This document shows positions 26,340 to 34,913 of a stretch of DNA of 64,000 nt, piece by piece. The stretch comes from Atopostipes sp963558565. GTDB taxonomy: Bacteria > Bacillota > Bacilli > Lactobacillales > Carnobacteriaceae_A. A program made the position numbers and the translations under genes. Within the stretch, counting starts at the first letter, position 1; each line of letters begins with the position of its first letter. The notes beneath the pieces were generated by a model. That model saw only the letters and a list, made by a program, of their open reading frames with translations. It did no database searches and was not told the origin of the DNA. The stretch is from assembly GCA_963558565.1 (NCBI GenBank), contig CAUWGX010000001.1, positions 124,001 through 188,000 of the forward strand. Direction: 5' to 3'.

Positions 26340-27364
26340 AATATAGAGTTTAGTAAATAACTGTTTATAAGCATCATTATTTAATATTTTATGTTTTTTA
26401 AATATGCTAATGACATAATAAATAGAAATATTTACGTTCATAAAGTTAATGATGTTATTTAATTTGAAACCAAGTGGATGTGTAAATAAAATAATGAGAA
26501 TATATCGAGTAGCAAACAAAAAAATAAATTTAGCAAATAATCAGTGAACTATAATATAAGCTATAGAAACTTAACTAAAGGCCACAAACATCAGTAAAAT
26601 CAAATAGTTTTATAAAAAACATTTATTTTTATTTAAATGACTAAATTTATCGGTTTTTTATCACATAAAATAATCTTTATATACAGAAGTAATCATAAGA
26701 GAGCGCATGTAGGCATTAAGCTAAAAAAGACAAAAAAGTCGTATTTTTTCTTAAAATTCATGCATATAACTCAGTATAATATATATTATGTAAACCTATA
26801 GTTAAATTTTGAAGAAAAGTTTTTATCAACCCTTAAAAAGTTGTTTTCCCTCCCTTTTATCTTCTTTTGCTCTTCATTTTTATTCTATTTCTCAAAATCT
26901 AGGTTTTATGCTTCAGTAACTAACAATTTTATTTCTTTTGTGGTTCTTTCTATTTGTTTTAAACATGCTGTAGATTTTAAACCTATTTTGACTTCTCATT
27001 TATGTATTGCTATGTTTATTTCTATGAACGAATTTCATTTCTACTTATTTCTCAATCTCTTTTGCAACTTCTTATTTTTTTACCGTTCTGGTTATAAATT
27101 CTATTTTTTCTTTTTTATACATTTATTAATTAGCTATTTTAATTTTATTCGTTTTATTCTCTTTGATCCTTTTAACCTTTATTTCCTTCTTATTTTTTCA
27201 AATTTCACTGGTCCTCAGGATGATTCTGAGACCATTTAAAATCTGTATATGGGTATTTACCTGTTAAGTTCTCACACAGCGTTCATGTAGATTCACCCTT
27301 TACGCTATATGATCAATTAAAAAGGAACTTTGCTATTCTAAGCTTTATTTAAGCTCATAAGTAG

Positions 27365-27463
27365 TTAACTAACTCTTTCTTTAGTTTTCTTATATACTTC
27401 CTTTACTTCATCATCTACAACATCTAATGTTGTTGTTTTTAAAATATGAACCTGACCTGTGAC
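27365..27463 (-). pseudogene. Possible C-terminal gene remnant
   Basis: A 32-codon minus frame flanked by stops, with protein-like charged composition (KTTTLDVVDDEVKEVYKKT) and no start. It may be the tail of a lost gene. The parent family is not recognised. Confidence 0.25.
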
Positions 27464-27595
27464 TTAAGGTAAGATTATTAAACGTTTACTCAGTAATAAA
27501 GATAGACAGTATCACATCGTGAACTAGAATTTATCGATCATCTCCAGAAAATGGCGATAGACACATTGCAGAATGTTTTTAGAAAAAGAATAATG

Positions 27596-27653
27596 AATAA
27601 CCCTCTCAATTAAAAATACAATGAATAAGTTGCATCTAATTGAAAGGGTTATT
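27596..27653. repeat. 17-bp inverted repeat, 16/17 matched
   Basis: AATAACCCTCTCAATTA (27596-27612) faces TAATTGAAAGGGTTATT (27637-27653) across a 24-nt loop. It lies 20 bp past the DinB-like gene, so it could terminate that gene, although the following T run is weak. Confidence 0.6.
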
Positions 27654-27672
27654 TAATAGCATTTTTTTATAT

Positions 27673-28176
27673 TTATTCATCAATCACCAAGCGACGTGTG
27701 TAAACAGCCTGTCCTGAATGCATAACAGCATCATCAATAATGGAAACAAGACGTTCTTGATGAGTGACTGGTGGAGTCCAATTTTCGTCCACAATTTCAT
27801 CTAATGTATCTTCATTTAAGTTATTTAGATAATCTTTTGCTAATTTGATACTAGCCTCTAAATAATCACTTAAGAGAGCTTTGTCAGTAACCGTTACTTG
27901 TCGAGCTTCTTCTGGTGTATGTTTGTATTCGGGCGTATCATCTGGAAGTGGCAAATCAAAACGATCATTCCACCCGTCCCTTTTATACATGGATTCTTCC
28001 TCTTTTAGATCAGAAATTTGCATATCAAGTTCACGAGCTGTATGCCAAAAGAGCCAAGTGACTGATTTAAGTAAAGGATGTGGCATTTTATTGGCTTCTT
28101 CTACCGTCATTTTGTCCAACGTTTCTTCTAACCGTTCTTGAACACGGTCCAATAAATCAACTTCCATCGTTGTCAT
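27673..28176 (-). CDS. DinB-like four-helix metal-binding protein
   Basis: A 167-residue protein resembling the DinB/YfiT metalloenzyme superfamily, which includes thiol transferases and many proteins of unknown role. His residues expected to bind metal appear in LFWHTARELD (near 46) and AVMHSGQAVYTRRL near the C-terminus. The start at 28176 is preferred because AAGGAGTG precedes it; the longer frame has no ribosome site. It is monocistronic. No biochemical role can be assigned. Confidence 0.7.
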   Translation of the reverse strand: MTTMEVDLLDRVQERLEETLDKMTVEEANKMPHPLLKSVTWLFWHTARELDMQISDLKEEESMYKRDGWNDRFDLPLPDDTPEYKHTPEEARQVTVTDKALLSDYLEASIKLAKDYLNNLNEDTLDEIVDENWTPPVTHQERLVSIIDDAVMHSGQAVYTRRLVIDE

Positions 28177-28282
28177 TTCTATCACTCCTTGCGAGCATTT
28201 TATCACGAATGATTGCGTTTGTTCATTTATTTAAACTTGTTTTTAAATCCCATCTTCGTCCTAAGCATTCCTTCCTTTATAA

Positions 28283-29587
28283 TCAATCCTGCTCAATATT
28301 TGAATCTTCTTCTTCCATTTTAGTGACTTTCAATTTAGTAACAGATATTTCATTCACTTCTATTAATTTTAAATTATAACCTTCAATTTCTAAATGAGTA
28401 CCGATCGTTTCCTGACTAGGAACAATTTCCGTTTTAAAAGTAAAATATCCGCCGATGGTATCTACTTCAGTACTCGTAATGATAGTACCAAACGTTTCAT
28501 TAAAATCATTAATATTCATCAAACCATCCACTACCCATGTTTGTTCTTCTAATTTTTCAATCATTGGATCATGCTTTACAAGATCATATTCATCATAGAT
28601 TTCTCCAACAATTTCTTCAATGACATCTTCTAAGGTAACCAGCCCCGTCGTCTGTCCATACTCATCTTTCACAATGGCTATGTGGTTACTTGTTTGTTGG
28701 ATTTGTGCAAATAAATCATCTAGCAACAAAGTTTCTGGAACATTTAAAGGATCATGTGCTAAATCTTTTAGATCGACTTCTTCATAACTATTAGCCAACG
28801 TACTTGCTCGTAAATAGTCTTTAACTAAAACAATCCCTAAAACATGATCTCTATCTTCTTGATAAACAGGAATTCTAGAATAAGTGGTATTGACAATTAA
28901 ATCATGGTTTGTCTTTTGATCCTTATCGATATCAATCATGAACGTTTGATTACGTGGGACCATCACTTCGCGAACCATTTTACGGTTAAGTTTTAGCACC
29001 CCTTGCATCATGCCCACTTCTTCTTCTTCAAGAGCTCCCTCTTCTCCCCCACGAATAACAATTTCTCGAATGTTAGAAAAAGTCAGTTTGTCATCTTGAT
29101 TGGAAAAATCAATAGGTAATAAAGATTGGAAAAAAGAAAGTGCCTTGGTTAAGAACCATACAACGGGTTTGAATATCGTATAAATGAGATTTAAAACACG
29201 AGATGAAAGGGTAGAATATTTTTCTGGAATAGCTTGACCAATCGATTTTGGTAATAATTCTCCAAAAATGAGCGTTAGAATCGTCACCATTAAAGAGATC
29301 ACAAGAGAAGCTCCTTGCTCACCAATGTAAGGAGACAAAAATTGAGACAACCCACTCGTCGCAAAGGAAGCATTTAACGTTCCAATTAATGTAATAGCCA
29401 CTTGTACAACAGCAAGGACTCTATCCTGATTGTGATACAAGTTCAACGCTAATTTAGCCGTACGGTTCCCTGCGTCCGCTTCTTTCTTTAATTTATTTTC
29501 ATCTACAGTAATAAAAGCCATTTCTGAACCTGAAAAAAATCCATTTAACAAAGTAAAGGTAATCAGCAAGAGAATAGGTGCTAGCAT
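28283..29587 (-). CDS. CNNM/CorC-type membrane protein with CBS domains (hemolysin family)
   Basis: A 434-residue membrane protein with a DUF21/CNNM domain (residues 1-180; SGSEMAFITVDENKL; FGELLPKSIGQAIP), a CBS pair (about 205-330, ending DEYGQTTGLVTLEDVIEEIVGEI) and a C-terminal CorC_HlyC domain. Proteins of this type (YhdP/YrkA/MpfA) are linked to magnesium export and magnesium tolerance. The old hemolysin label does not imply toxicity. GAAGGAG precedes the ATG. It is a single gene. Confidence 0.88.
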   Translation of the reverse strand: MLAPILLLITFTLLNGFFSGSEMAFITVDENKLKKEADAGNRTAKLALNLYHNQDRVLAVVQVAITLIGTLNASFATSGLSQFLSPYIGEQGASLVISLMVTILTLIFGELLPKSIGQAIPEKYSTLSSRVLNLIYTIFKPVVWFLTKALSFFQSLLPIDFSNQDDKLTFSNIREIVIRGGEEGALEEEEVGMMQGVLKLNRKMVREVMVPRNQTFMIDIDKDQKTNHDLIVNTTYSRIPVYQEDRDHVLGIVLVKDYLRASTLANSYEEVDLKDLAHDPLNVPETLLLDDLFAQIQQTSNHIAIVKDEYGQTTGLVTLEDVIEEIVGEIYDEYDLVKHDPMIEKLEEQTWVVDGLMNINDFNETFGTIITSTEVDTIGGYFTFKTEIVPSQETIGTHLEIEGYNLKLIEVNEISVTKLKVTKMEEEDSNIEQD

Positions 29588-29762
29588 AATGGACTCCTTC
29601 TTTAAGATATTTAAAAAATCAATCAGTTAATCATTCATATTATAAAGAAAAATCCTAGGTAACGACAATAAAATAGTTCTGATATATGGTAAACGAAGAC
29701 TTTTATTACCATATTTAAGAGTTATTTCTTTATCAAGTCACCCTTCTCTATCTTGAAAAACG

Positions 29763-29990
29763 TTATTCACTTCCAATGACATCGTATGGATTTAATAGTA
29801 TTCTTTCAGAGCTAAATAAGAATTGAGAATCAAAATCAATCATTTCTAAGTCAGTTAAATCTTCGATATTAGACATACTGTTTATATCGGAAAATCGTCA
29901 TAATGATATTGATACGCTACTAAAGGTTGTAGAATTGAAATGCGCTTCTAATATTCCAAGTCGCTCAAATTTGATAAATCATCCCCAATA
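29763..29990 (-). pseudogene. Decayed leucine-rich-repeat (internalin-like) fragment
   Basis: The minus strand encodes two LRR-like stretches in different frames: DDLSNLSDLEY near 29985-29950, then FSDINSMSNIEDLTDLEMID from about 29891, running to a TAA at 29763-29765. The pattern matches the internalin repeat (isdisplsnLtnLtsLdLs). Frame changes and stops separate them, so this is a remnant of a larger surface protein gene. Confidence 0.45.
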
Positions 29991-30059
29991 TTTTTTATAC
30001 ATTATACTTTGAGTAAAAAAATAGAGATTATGCATAAAGCACAACCTCTATTTGATGTT

Positions 30060-30428
30060 TTATTTCTCGAATATTTTGAAAGAAAAATTGTGCATAAACA
30101 TCTGAACAATTTCATAAAACTTTTCTTCTTCAAGTGTATCGATATATTTTATATTTCGTTTACCCCTCTTAGTGTAATCAAGAGAAAATACTTGATTCGT
30201 ATTTACTTTACTTGTATTTGACCCGCGTAAGTTGTCCGAGGTAATCGGTATAAAGAATGGACGCTCTTTTTTAGTGGACGTTATAGGGCAAACGATCACT
30301 AAATTTGTTGAACGGTTATAGTCATCACTGCTCATAACAAGCGCCGGGCGCCGTTTATTTATTTCATATCCTTTTGAAGGATCGAAATCTATGATGATGA
30401 TGTCTCTTTGCTTAGGATTATAAGTCAT
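30060..30428 (-). CDS. mazF: MazF/PemK-family endoribonuclease toxin
   Basis: A 122-residue PemK/MazF toxin, expected to cleave mRNA at short sequence sites. The N-terminal PKQRDIIIIDFDPSKGYEINKRRPALVMSSDDYN matches the family core (residues spanning about 5-40), including the conserved Gly-x-E/Arg-Arg-Pro-Ala-Leu-Val segment, followed by VCPITST. Its start overlaps the antitoxin end by 11 bp, so the two are translationally coupled with antitoxin first, as usual. Confidence 0.9.
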   Translation of the reverse strand: MTYNPKQRDIIIIDFDPSKGYEINKRRPALVMSSDDYNRSTNLVIVCPITSTKKERPFFIPITSDNLRGSNTSKVNTNQVFSLDYTKRGKRNIKYIDTLEEEKFYEIVQMFMHNFSFKIFEK

Positions 30429-30648
30429 CTAACTCGTTCCCTCTTGGAATATATTCAATGTTTTCTTCGGGGGTATAAAATTCGCCATCTTTTGCCTTTT
30501 CAAATGGATTTGTAACTTTAGGAATAAGAGATACTGCTCCATTATCTTTTTTAATGACAAAAAACTCTTCCCCAGCTTCAATACCTAGAGCACTTGGAAT
30601 AGTGACCATGATCGAATTGCCTTGTTTTCTAGCTTTAACTGTTGACAT
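30418..30648 (-). CDS. mazE: MazE-like AbrB-fold antitoxin
   Basis: A 76-residue antitoxin with an N-terminal swapped-hairpin AbrB/MazE DNA-binding domain (VKARKQGNSIMVTIPSALGI) and an acidic, probably flexible tail (about 50-76) that would wrap the toxin. The ribosome site AAGGAGG is strong. It overlaps mazF and likely autoregulates through the palindrome in the promoter just upstream. Confidence 0.88.
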   Translation of the reverse strand: MSTVKARKQGNSIMVTIPSALGIEAGEEFFVIKKDNGAVSLIPKVTNPFEKAKDGEFYTPEENIEYIPRGNELDDL

Positions 30649-30668
30649 AATAACCCCTCCTTAGTTAG

Positions 30669-30698
30669 ATTATATCACGTAATTACGATACCTTACAA
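30669..30698 (-). promoter_or_regulatory. mazEF promoter with operator palindrome
   Basis: On the minus strand TTGTAA, 18-bp spacer, TATAAT. Inside the spacer lies the palindrome CGTAATTACG (30678-30687), a likely MazE/MazEF operator. Confidence 0.6.
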
Positions 30699-30755
30699 TA
30701 AAAATCGATTAATAAATAAGATTGACCAATTATAGCAAACATTCTCTATATAAAA

Positions 30756-30815
30756 TAGACGCCGTATTATTCATAGCTCCTGTAAAGGATTGAGTGAATA
30801 TTCACGACGTCTTTT
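30756..30815 (-). terminator. Probable terminator of the citrate transporter operon
   Basis: Arms AGACGCCGT (30758-30766) and ACGACGTCT (30805-30813) plus inner ATTATTCA/TGAATAT pairs form a long hairpin; a short T-rich stretch follows on the minus strand. Confidence 0.5.
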
Positions 30816-30884
30816 CTATTATTCTATTTAATTTTAAACAATATTACTATGTATAGGAAAGTAATATTTTGCTGACTATTTATC

Positions 30885-32261
30885 TTAGAACTGGATAATC
30901 CCAACTAAAAAGGAAAAGAGTAACATGAGCAGACTCGCTAGCCAAACATATTTCATGCTAAATTTTAAATGAGATTGGTAATCTACATCATCGACTAAAC
31001 CTAACGCTAGAAAGGTTGCAGGTACCAGTGGACTAATCATTAAAGATAAGTTTTTACCGACTAACATCGCTAAAGCTGTATTCATTGGACCAACACCAAA
31101 TTGAGCGCCGACTTCTAAGATAGGTGGCATAAAGCCGAAAAAGTAAGCATCCGTACTAACCATTAACCCCATCGGTAGCGCAAATATTCCAAAAATCACA
31201 TGCGTAAATCTACCAAGCACATCTGGAATGATACTTGTTAATACGCGAGCCATTTCCTCAATCATACCTGTTCCATCCATGATACCTACCATAACTCCAG
31301 CAGCTAACATTGTGGCGGAAATAGTTAAAGCCGCTCCTGCATGTTTTTTGAACACATCATTTTGTTCTTTCGTTGAAGGAAAGTTGATAATAAATGTAAC
31401 ACTTAACCCAATCATAAACACTAAGTAAGCCGGTAATTGATTCCAGATTAAGAATCCAACCACAAGCACTGTCCAAATCGTATTAAACAAGCGAGTTTTT
31501 TTATGTTTACCATTCATTTCGTTCTCTGATCCAGTTGCTGAGGTTTCAGATAATTGATTATTTGTAAGGTCCTCTCCTTCATTAGTTGTTTTACCTTTTC
31601 TAACCTCGTTAGTAGAAGTAGTGACAGACGGATTTAACATGATTGTTCCCATACGTCTTTTCTCTTTTATACCTAACCAAACAGCTAAACTAAGAATAAC
31701 AATAACCCCAAATATTTGGAGAGGAATTAAAGTCAACCATAAATCATTGGCATCGAGACCTAATACGGCTGATACTCTAGCTACAGGTCCTCCCCATGGA
31801 AGTAAATTCATGACCCCCATACTTGCAGTAGTTAGACATAACAATACCTCTGTTTTAATGCCAAGAGCTTTATAAATGGGGTACATCGCTGGAATAGTAA
31901 TCAGAACAGTCGTTGCTGTGGCTCCATCGAGATGAGCAACTATTCCAATAATTGCTGTGACGACTGTGACCGCAACAATATTCGTCCCTGCTCTTTCGGT
32001 TAACCAATTGACCATAGGATCAAAAACACCTAGATCTTGCATCACCCCAAAGAAAATAATAGAGAAAATGAATAATACGGCATTGCTCATCACCGTTTCA
32101 ATACCGGCACCTACATATTCTCCTAATTCTTCAAAATTTGTGCCTACGATCAATGCTGCAATCACTGGTACAATAATCATAACCGTGATGGGATTGCTTT
32201 TTCCTTTTAATAGTAAGTAAATCGTGGCGATCACCATTAAAAAACCTATAAATGCTAACAT
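30885..32261 (-). CDS. Citrate/metal:H+ symporter, CitMHS family
   Basis: A 458-residue transporter with about 12 membrane segments, matching the CitM family, which imports citrate complexed with Mg2+ or Ca2+. Family-like stretches include GIVAHLDGATATTVLITIPAMYPIYKALG (about 105-133) and LPWGGPVARVSAVLG. A hydrophilic loop (about 205-250) separates the halves. It follows an isocitrate dehydrogenase gene in the same direction with about 48 bp between, suggesting a citrate/isocitrate utilisation operon. AAGGAG precedes the ATG. Confidence 0.85.
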   Translation of the reverse strand: MLAFIGFLMVIATIYLLLKGKSNPITVMIIVPVIAALIVGTNFEELGEYVGAGIETVMSNAVLFIFSIIFFGVMQDLGVFDPMVNWLTERAGTNIVAVTVVTAIIGIVAHLDGATATTVLITIPAMYPIYKALGIKTEVLLCLTTASMGVMNLLPWGGPVARVSAVLGLDANDLWLTLIPLQIFGVIVILSLAVWLGIKEKRRMGTIMLNPSVTTSTNEVRKGKTTNEGEDLTNNQLSETSATGSENEMNGKHKKTRLFNTIWTVLVVGFLIWNQLPAYLVFMIGLSVTFIINFPSTKEQNDVFKKHAGAALTISATMLAAGVMVGIMDGTGMIEEMARVLTSIIPDVLGRFTHVIFGIFALPMGLMVSTDAYFFGFMPPILEVGAQFGVGPMNTALAMLVGKNLSLMISPLVPATFLALGLVDDVDYQSHLKFSMKYVWLASLLMLLFSFLVGIIQF

Positions 32262-32309
32262 CAGCCATTCTCCTTTTTATCAAAATTTCTTTATTCTATT
32301 CTTCGTGTA

Positions 32310-33323
32310 TTAAAACCTACCTTTTAATTTTTTTATTTGTTCAATTAAAATCGTAGTAAATTCAGGAAGCGAAGTCTTTCCACCTAAATCGCTCGTAAAA
32401 TTATCAGGATGACTCAATACTTCATCCAGAGCTGTTCGTATAAGTTCTGCCGCTTCTCCTTCATTAATATAATCAAGCATCATACAGCCGCTCAAAATCA
32501 ATGCAGTGGGATTGGCGAGCCCTTTTCCTGCTATATCAGGTGCTGAGCCATGAACAGCTTCAAATATAGCTAAGTCATTTCCTATATTGGCACCCGGTAT
32601 AATACCAATACCTCCGACTAAACCGGCCATTAAATCCGATAAAATATCGCCATATAAGTTCTGGGTTACAATGACATCAAACTGCGCCGGATCCATAACA
32701 AGCTGCATCGCCATATTATCGACTAGAACTTCTTTCAGCGGAATCGTTGGATACTCCTTAGCAATTTCTCGCGCAATATCCAAAAACATGCCGTCCGTTA
32801 ACTTCATAATGTTTGCTTTCGTAACGACTGTCACATGTTCACGATTATTTTTTTCAGCATAGTCAAATGCTTTTCTGATGATACGTTCAGACCCATGACG
32901 GGTGATGATTTTAATGCTGTGCATTTCATCGTCTGATATTTTTTCCTCTACGCCTGCATATAAATCTTCCGTATTTTCTCGAAATAAGACAAGGTCTAAA
33001 GGTCCAAATTTAGACTTGATTGCCCCAAGTGATTGAACGGGACGAATATTTGCAAACAAATCATATTTCTTACGTAAGGCAACGTTCGCACTGCGGAAGC
33101 CTTTACCAATCGGTGTGGTCATTGGTCCTTTAATACCAACTTTATTTGTTTCTAAGCTGTTAAATACTTCATCAGGAATCAATTGTCCTGTTTTATTATA
33201 GACAGCTTCTCCAGCTTCAACGACCTCCCATTCAATGGTCGCACCTGAAGCGTCGATAACCTCCATCGTACTTTTCGCTATTTCTTGCCCTATTCCATCC
33301 CCAGGAATCATCGTAACTTTCAT
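32310..33323 (-). CDS. icd: NAD-type isocitrate dehydrogenase (IDH/IMDH family)
   Basis: A 337-residue beta-decarboxylating dehydrogenase. Substrate motifs ANIRPVQS (near 92) and FRENTEDLYAGVE (near 118-130) favour isocitrate over isopropylmalate, and VTKANIMKLTDGMF supplies the catalytic Lys. The metal-site DNMAMQLV and NLYGDILSDL are intact. The short length matches NAD-dependent IDH. It is upstream of a CitM transporter in one transcript direction. No aconitase or citrate synthase is present in the window. Confidence 0.82.
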   Translation of the reverse strand: MKVTMIPGDGIGQEIAKSTMEVIDASGATIEWEVVEAGEAVYNKTGQLIPDEVFNSLETNKVGIKGPMTTPIGKGFRSANVALRKKYDLFANIRPVQSLGAIKSKFGPLDLVLFRENTEDLYAGVEEKISDDEMHSIKIITRHGSERIIRKAFDYAEKNNREHVTVVTKANIMKLTDGMFLDIAREIAKEYPTIPLKEVLVDNMAMQLVMDPAQFDVIVTQNLYGDILSDLMAGLVGGIGIIPGANIGNDLAIFEAVHGSAPDIAGKGLANPTALILSGCMMLDYINEGEAAELIRTALDEVLSHPDNFTSDLGGKTSLPEFTTILIEQIKKLKGRF

Positions 33324-33581
33324 CGTAATGCCCCTTTCTTTGATCGTAAGTTATAGTGGTACTATTCTTTACATTTCATAAAAATATCTCTCAGATTAAA
33401 TACAACCAAAAGAAATTATAACCTTGTTTCTTATCTAAAGTCAAATTGAGAGTGAAACATTCGAATAATTGGATAGCATTTAAAAAGATTTTCATTTTAT
33501 ATAATTTACGTATGAACAACTTAGTAGAATTCGTTATCTCTGTGGGAAGTTTTCTGTTATTCTAGTATTACTAAATAGTAA

Positions 33582-34790
33582 GTGGAGGTAGTTATTATCA
33601 AATTCGAACATAAAATGCGGGGAAACGTTTCACTCGGTGTGAACCCCATTGGTTGTAAGCAAGAAGTACAGAATCAAATAAACTATGTCAAAGAACAAGG
33701 GAGCTACGATGGTCCTAAGAAAGTTTTAATTATCGGCGCCTCATCAAGCTATGGCTTAGCCACTCGAATCAGTTTAGCTTTCGGTGCGGGAGCAGATACA
33801 ATCGGAATTTCTTTTGAAAAAGGTCCAAAATCAGAAAGAAATTTAGGAACAGCTGGCTGGTATAACAATATTTATTTCAAGCAAGCAGCTGAAAAAGAAG
33901 GGTTAATAGCCAAGAATTTTGTTCAAGATGCTTTTAGTCACGAAACCAAACAAGAAGTCATTGATTACATTAACAATGAGTTTGGAGGTAAGATCGATCT
34001 AGTCGTTTATAGTTTAGCTACAGGCGTCCGTATGGATCCCGATACGGGTGAGCGTATTCATTCGGTAATTAAATCAATTGGACAAGAAGTGGTTGGACCC
34101 AATGTAAATATTCAAAAACAAGAATTTTACGAACAAACTCTAGAGCCTGCTACAGCAGAAGAAATTGCAGATACCGTAAAAGTAATGGGCGGAGAAGACT
34201 GGCTCTTATGGATGAAAGCTTTAAAGGAAGCGAATGTTCTAGCCGAAGGTGTTCAAACCGTTAATTATTCTTACTTAGGCTCTGATTTAAATAAACCTTA
34301 CTATGGGGATGGTACTCTGGGACGAGCAAAGGCAGATTGCGAACTGAAAGCCACTGAAATTAACAAGCTGTTAACGGATATTGAAGGAAAGGCAACGATT
34401 GTCGTAGCAACAGCTGTGACCACAAAAGCAAGTTCTGTTATCCCCTTTTTCCCCGTATACTGTATGGGACTATATCGCGTGATGGCAGACAGAGGAATAC
34501 ATGAAACGCCTATTATGCATCAAGATCGCATTTATCGCGACATGTTGTATGGTGAGCATCCAGAGTATGACGAAAAAGGTCGTCTTCGTCCAGACAGTTG
34601 GGAATTGGATCCTGAAGTCCAAGCAGAAACGGAAAAATTAATTGAGAAAATCAATGCAGAGAACTTTAACTCTGACTTAACAGGCTATGATATCTTCATA
34701 AAAGAATACGCAAACTTAAGCGGGTTCCAGGTAGATGGTTATGAAGAAGAAGATGTGACCCTAGAGGATTTAAAAGCCTTGGAATACTAG
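33582..34790 (+). CDS. fabV: FabV-type enoyl-ACP reductase / trans-2-enoyl-CoA reductase
   Basis: A roughly 400-residue NADH-dependent reductase performing the last step of fatty-acid elongation. It has the Rossmann segment VLIIGASSSYGLATRIS and the FabV catalytic Tyr-x8-Lys in PYYGDGTLGRAKADCE. The family length is about 400. The start is unclear: the GTG at 33582 lies inside the ribosome site GTGGAGGT, so initiation more likely occurs at ATT 33594 or ATC 33597, where homologues place their Met; the next ATG is 33615. It is monocistronic and followed by a terminator. Confidence 0.92.
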   Translation: MEVVIIKFEHKMRGNVSLGVNPIGCKQEVQNQINYVKEQGSYDGPKKVLIIGASSSYGLATRISLAFGAGADTIGISFEKGPKSERNLGTAGWYNNIYFKQAAEKEGLIAKNFVQDAFSHETKQEVIDYINNEFGGKIDLVVYSLATGVRMDPDTGERIHSVIKSIGQEVVGPNVNIQKQEFYEQTLEPATAEEIADTVKVMGGEDWLLWMKALKEANVLAEGVQTVNYSYLGSDLNKPYYGDGTLGRAKADCELKATEINKLLTDIEGKATIVVATAVTTKASSVIPFFPVYCMGLYRVMADRGIHETPIMHQDRIYRDMLYGEHPEYDEKGRLRPDSWELDPEVQAETEKLIEKINAENFNSDLTGYDIFIKEYANLSGFQVDGYEEEDVTLEDLKALEY

Positions 34791-34841
34791 AGGTACATTC
34801 GGGCTTATAAGTTTTTAAAATAAGATAATAGAATATAAATA

Positions 34842-34883
34842 TTAAACCAGTACTCCTCTCAAAAGGAATACTGGTTTTTCATT
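34842..34883 (+). terminator. Intrinsic terminator
   Basis: Stem AAACCAGTACTCC/GGAATACTGGTTT with loop TCTCAAAA and T run, after fabV. Confidence 0.85.
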
Positions 34884-34913
34884 TCGTTTTTTATACATTC
34901 GATAAATGGTTGA

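Larger units (their letters stand above)
26340..27672. other. AT-rich gene-poor region with decayed fragments
   Basis: About 1.3 kb without a convincing intact gene. A 132-codon open frame at 26841-27239 is rich in Phe/Leu/Ser/Tyr, opens at TTG without a ribosome site, and probably reflects a T-rich strand. A hairpin TGGTCcTCAG/CTGAGACCA lies at 27210-27236. A short tail-like frame (27365-27463, minus) and a long inverted repeat (27596-27653) occur near the right end. The region looks like decayed or non-coding DNA. Confidence 0.45.

Noticed and set aside
26319..26519. 66-codon minus-strand frame
   Set aside because: No ribosome site, AT-rich chance frame in non-coding DNA.
26841..27239. 132-codon open frame rich in Phe, Leu, Ser and Tyr
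   Set aside because: TTG start without ribosome site, strongly T-biased strand that rarely forms stops, no motif. Probably chance.
30009..30221. Plus-strand frame opposite mazF
   Set aside because: Lies antisense to a well-supported toxin gene and has no ribosome site.
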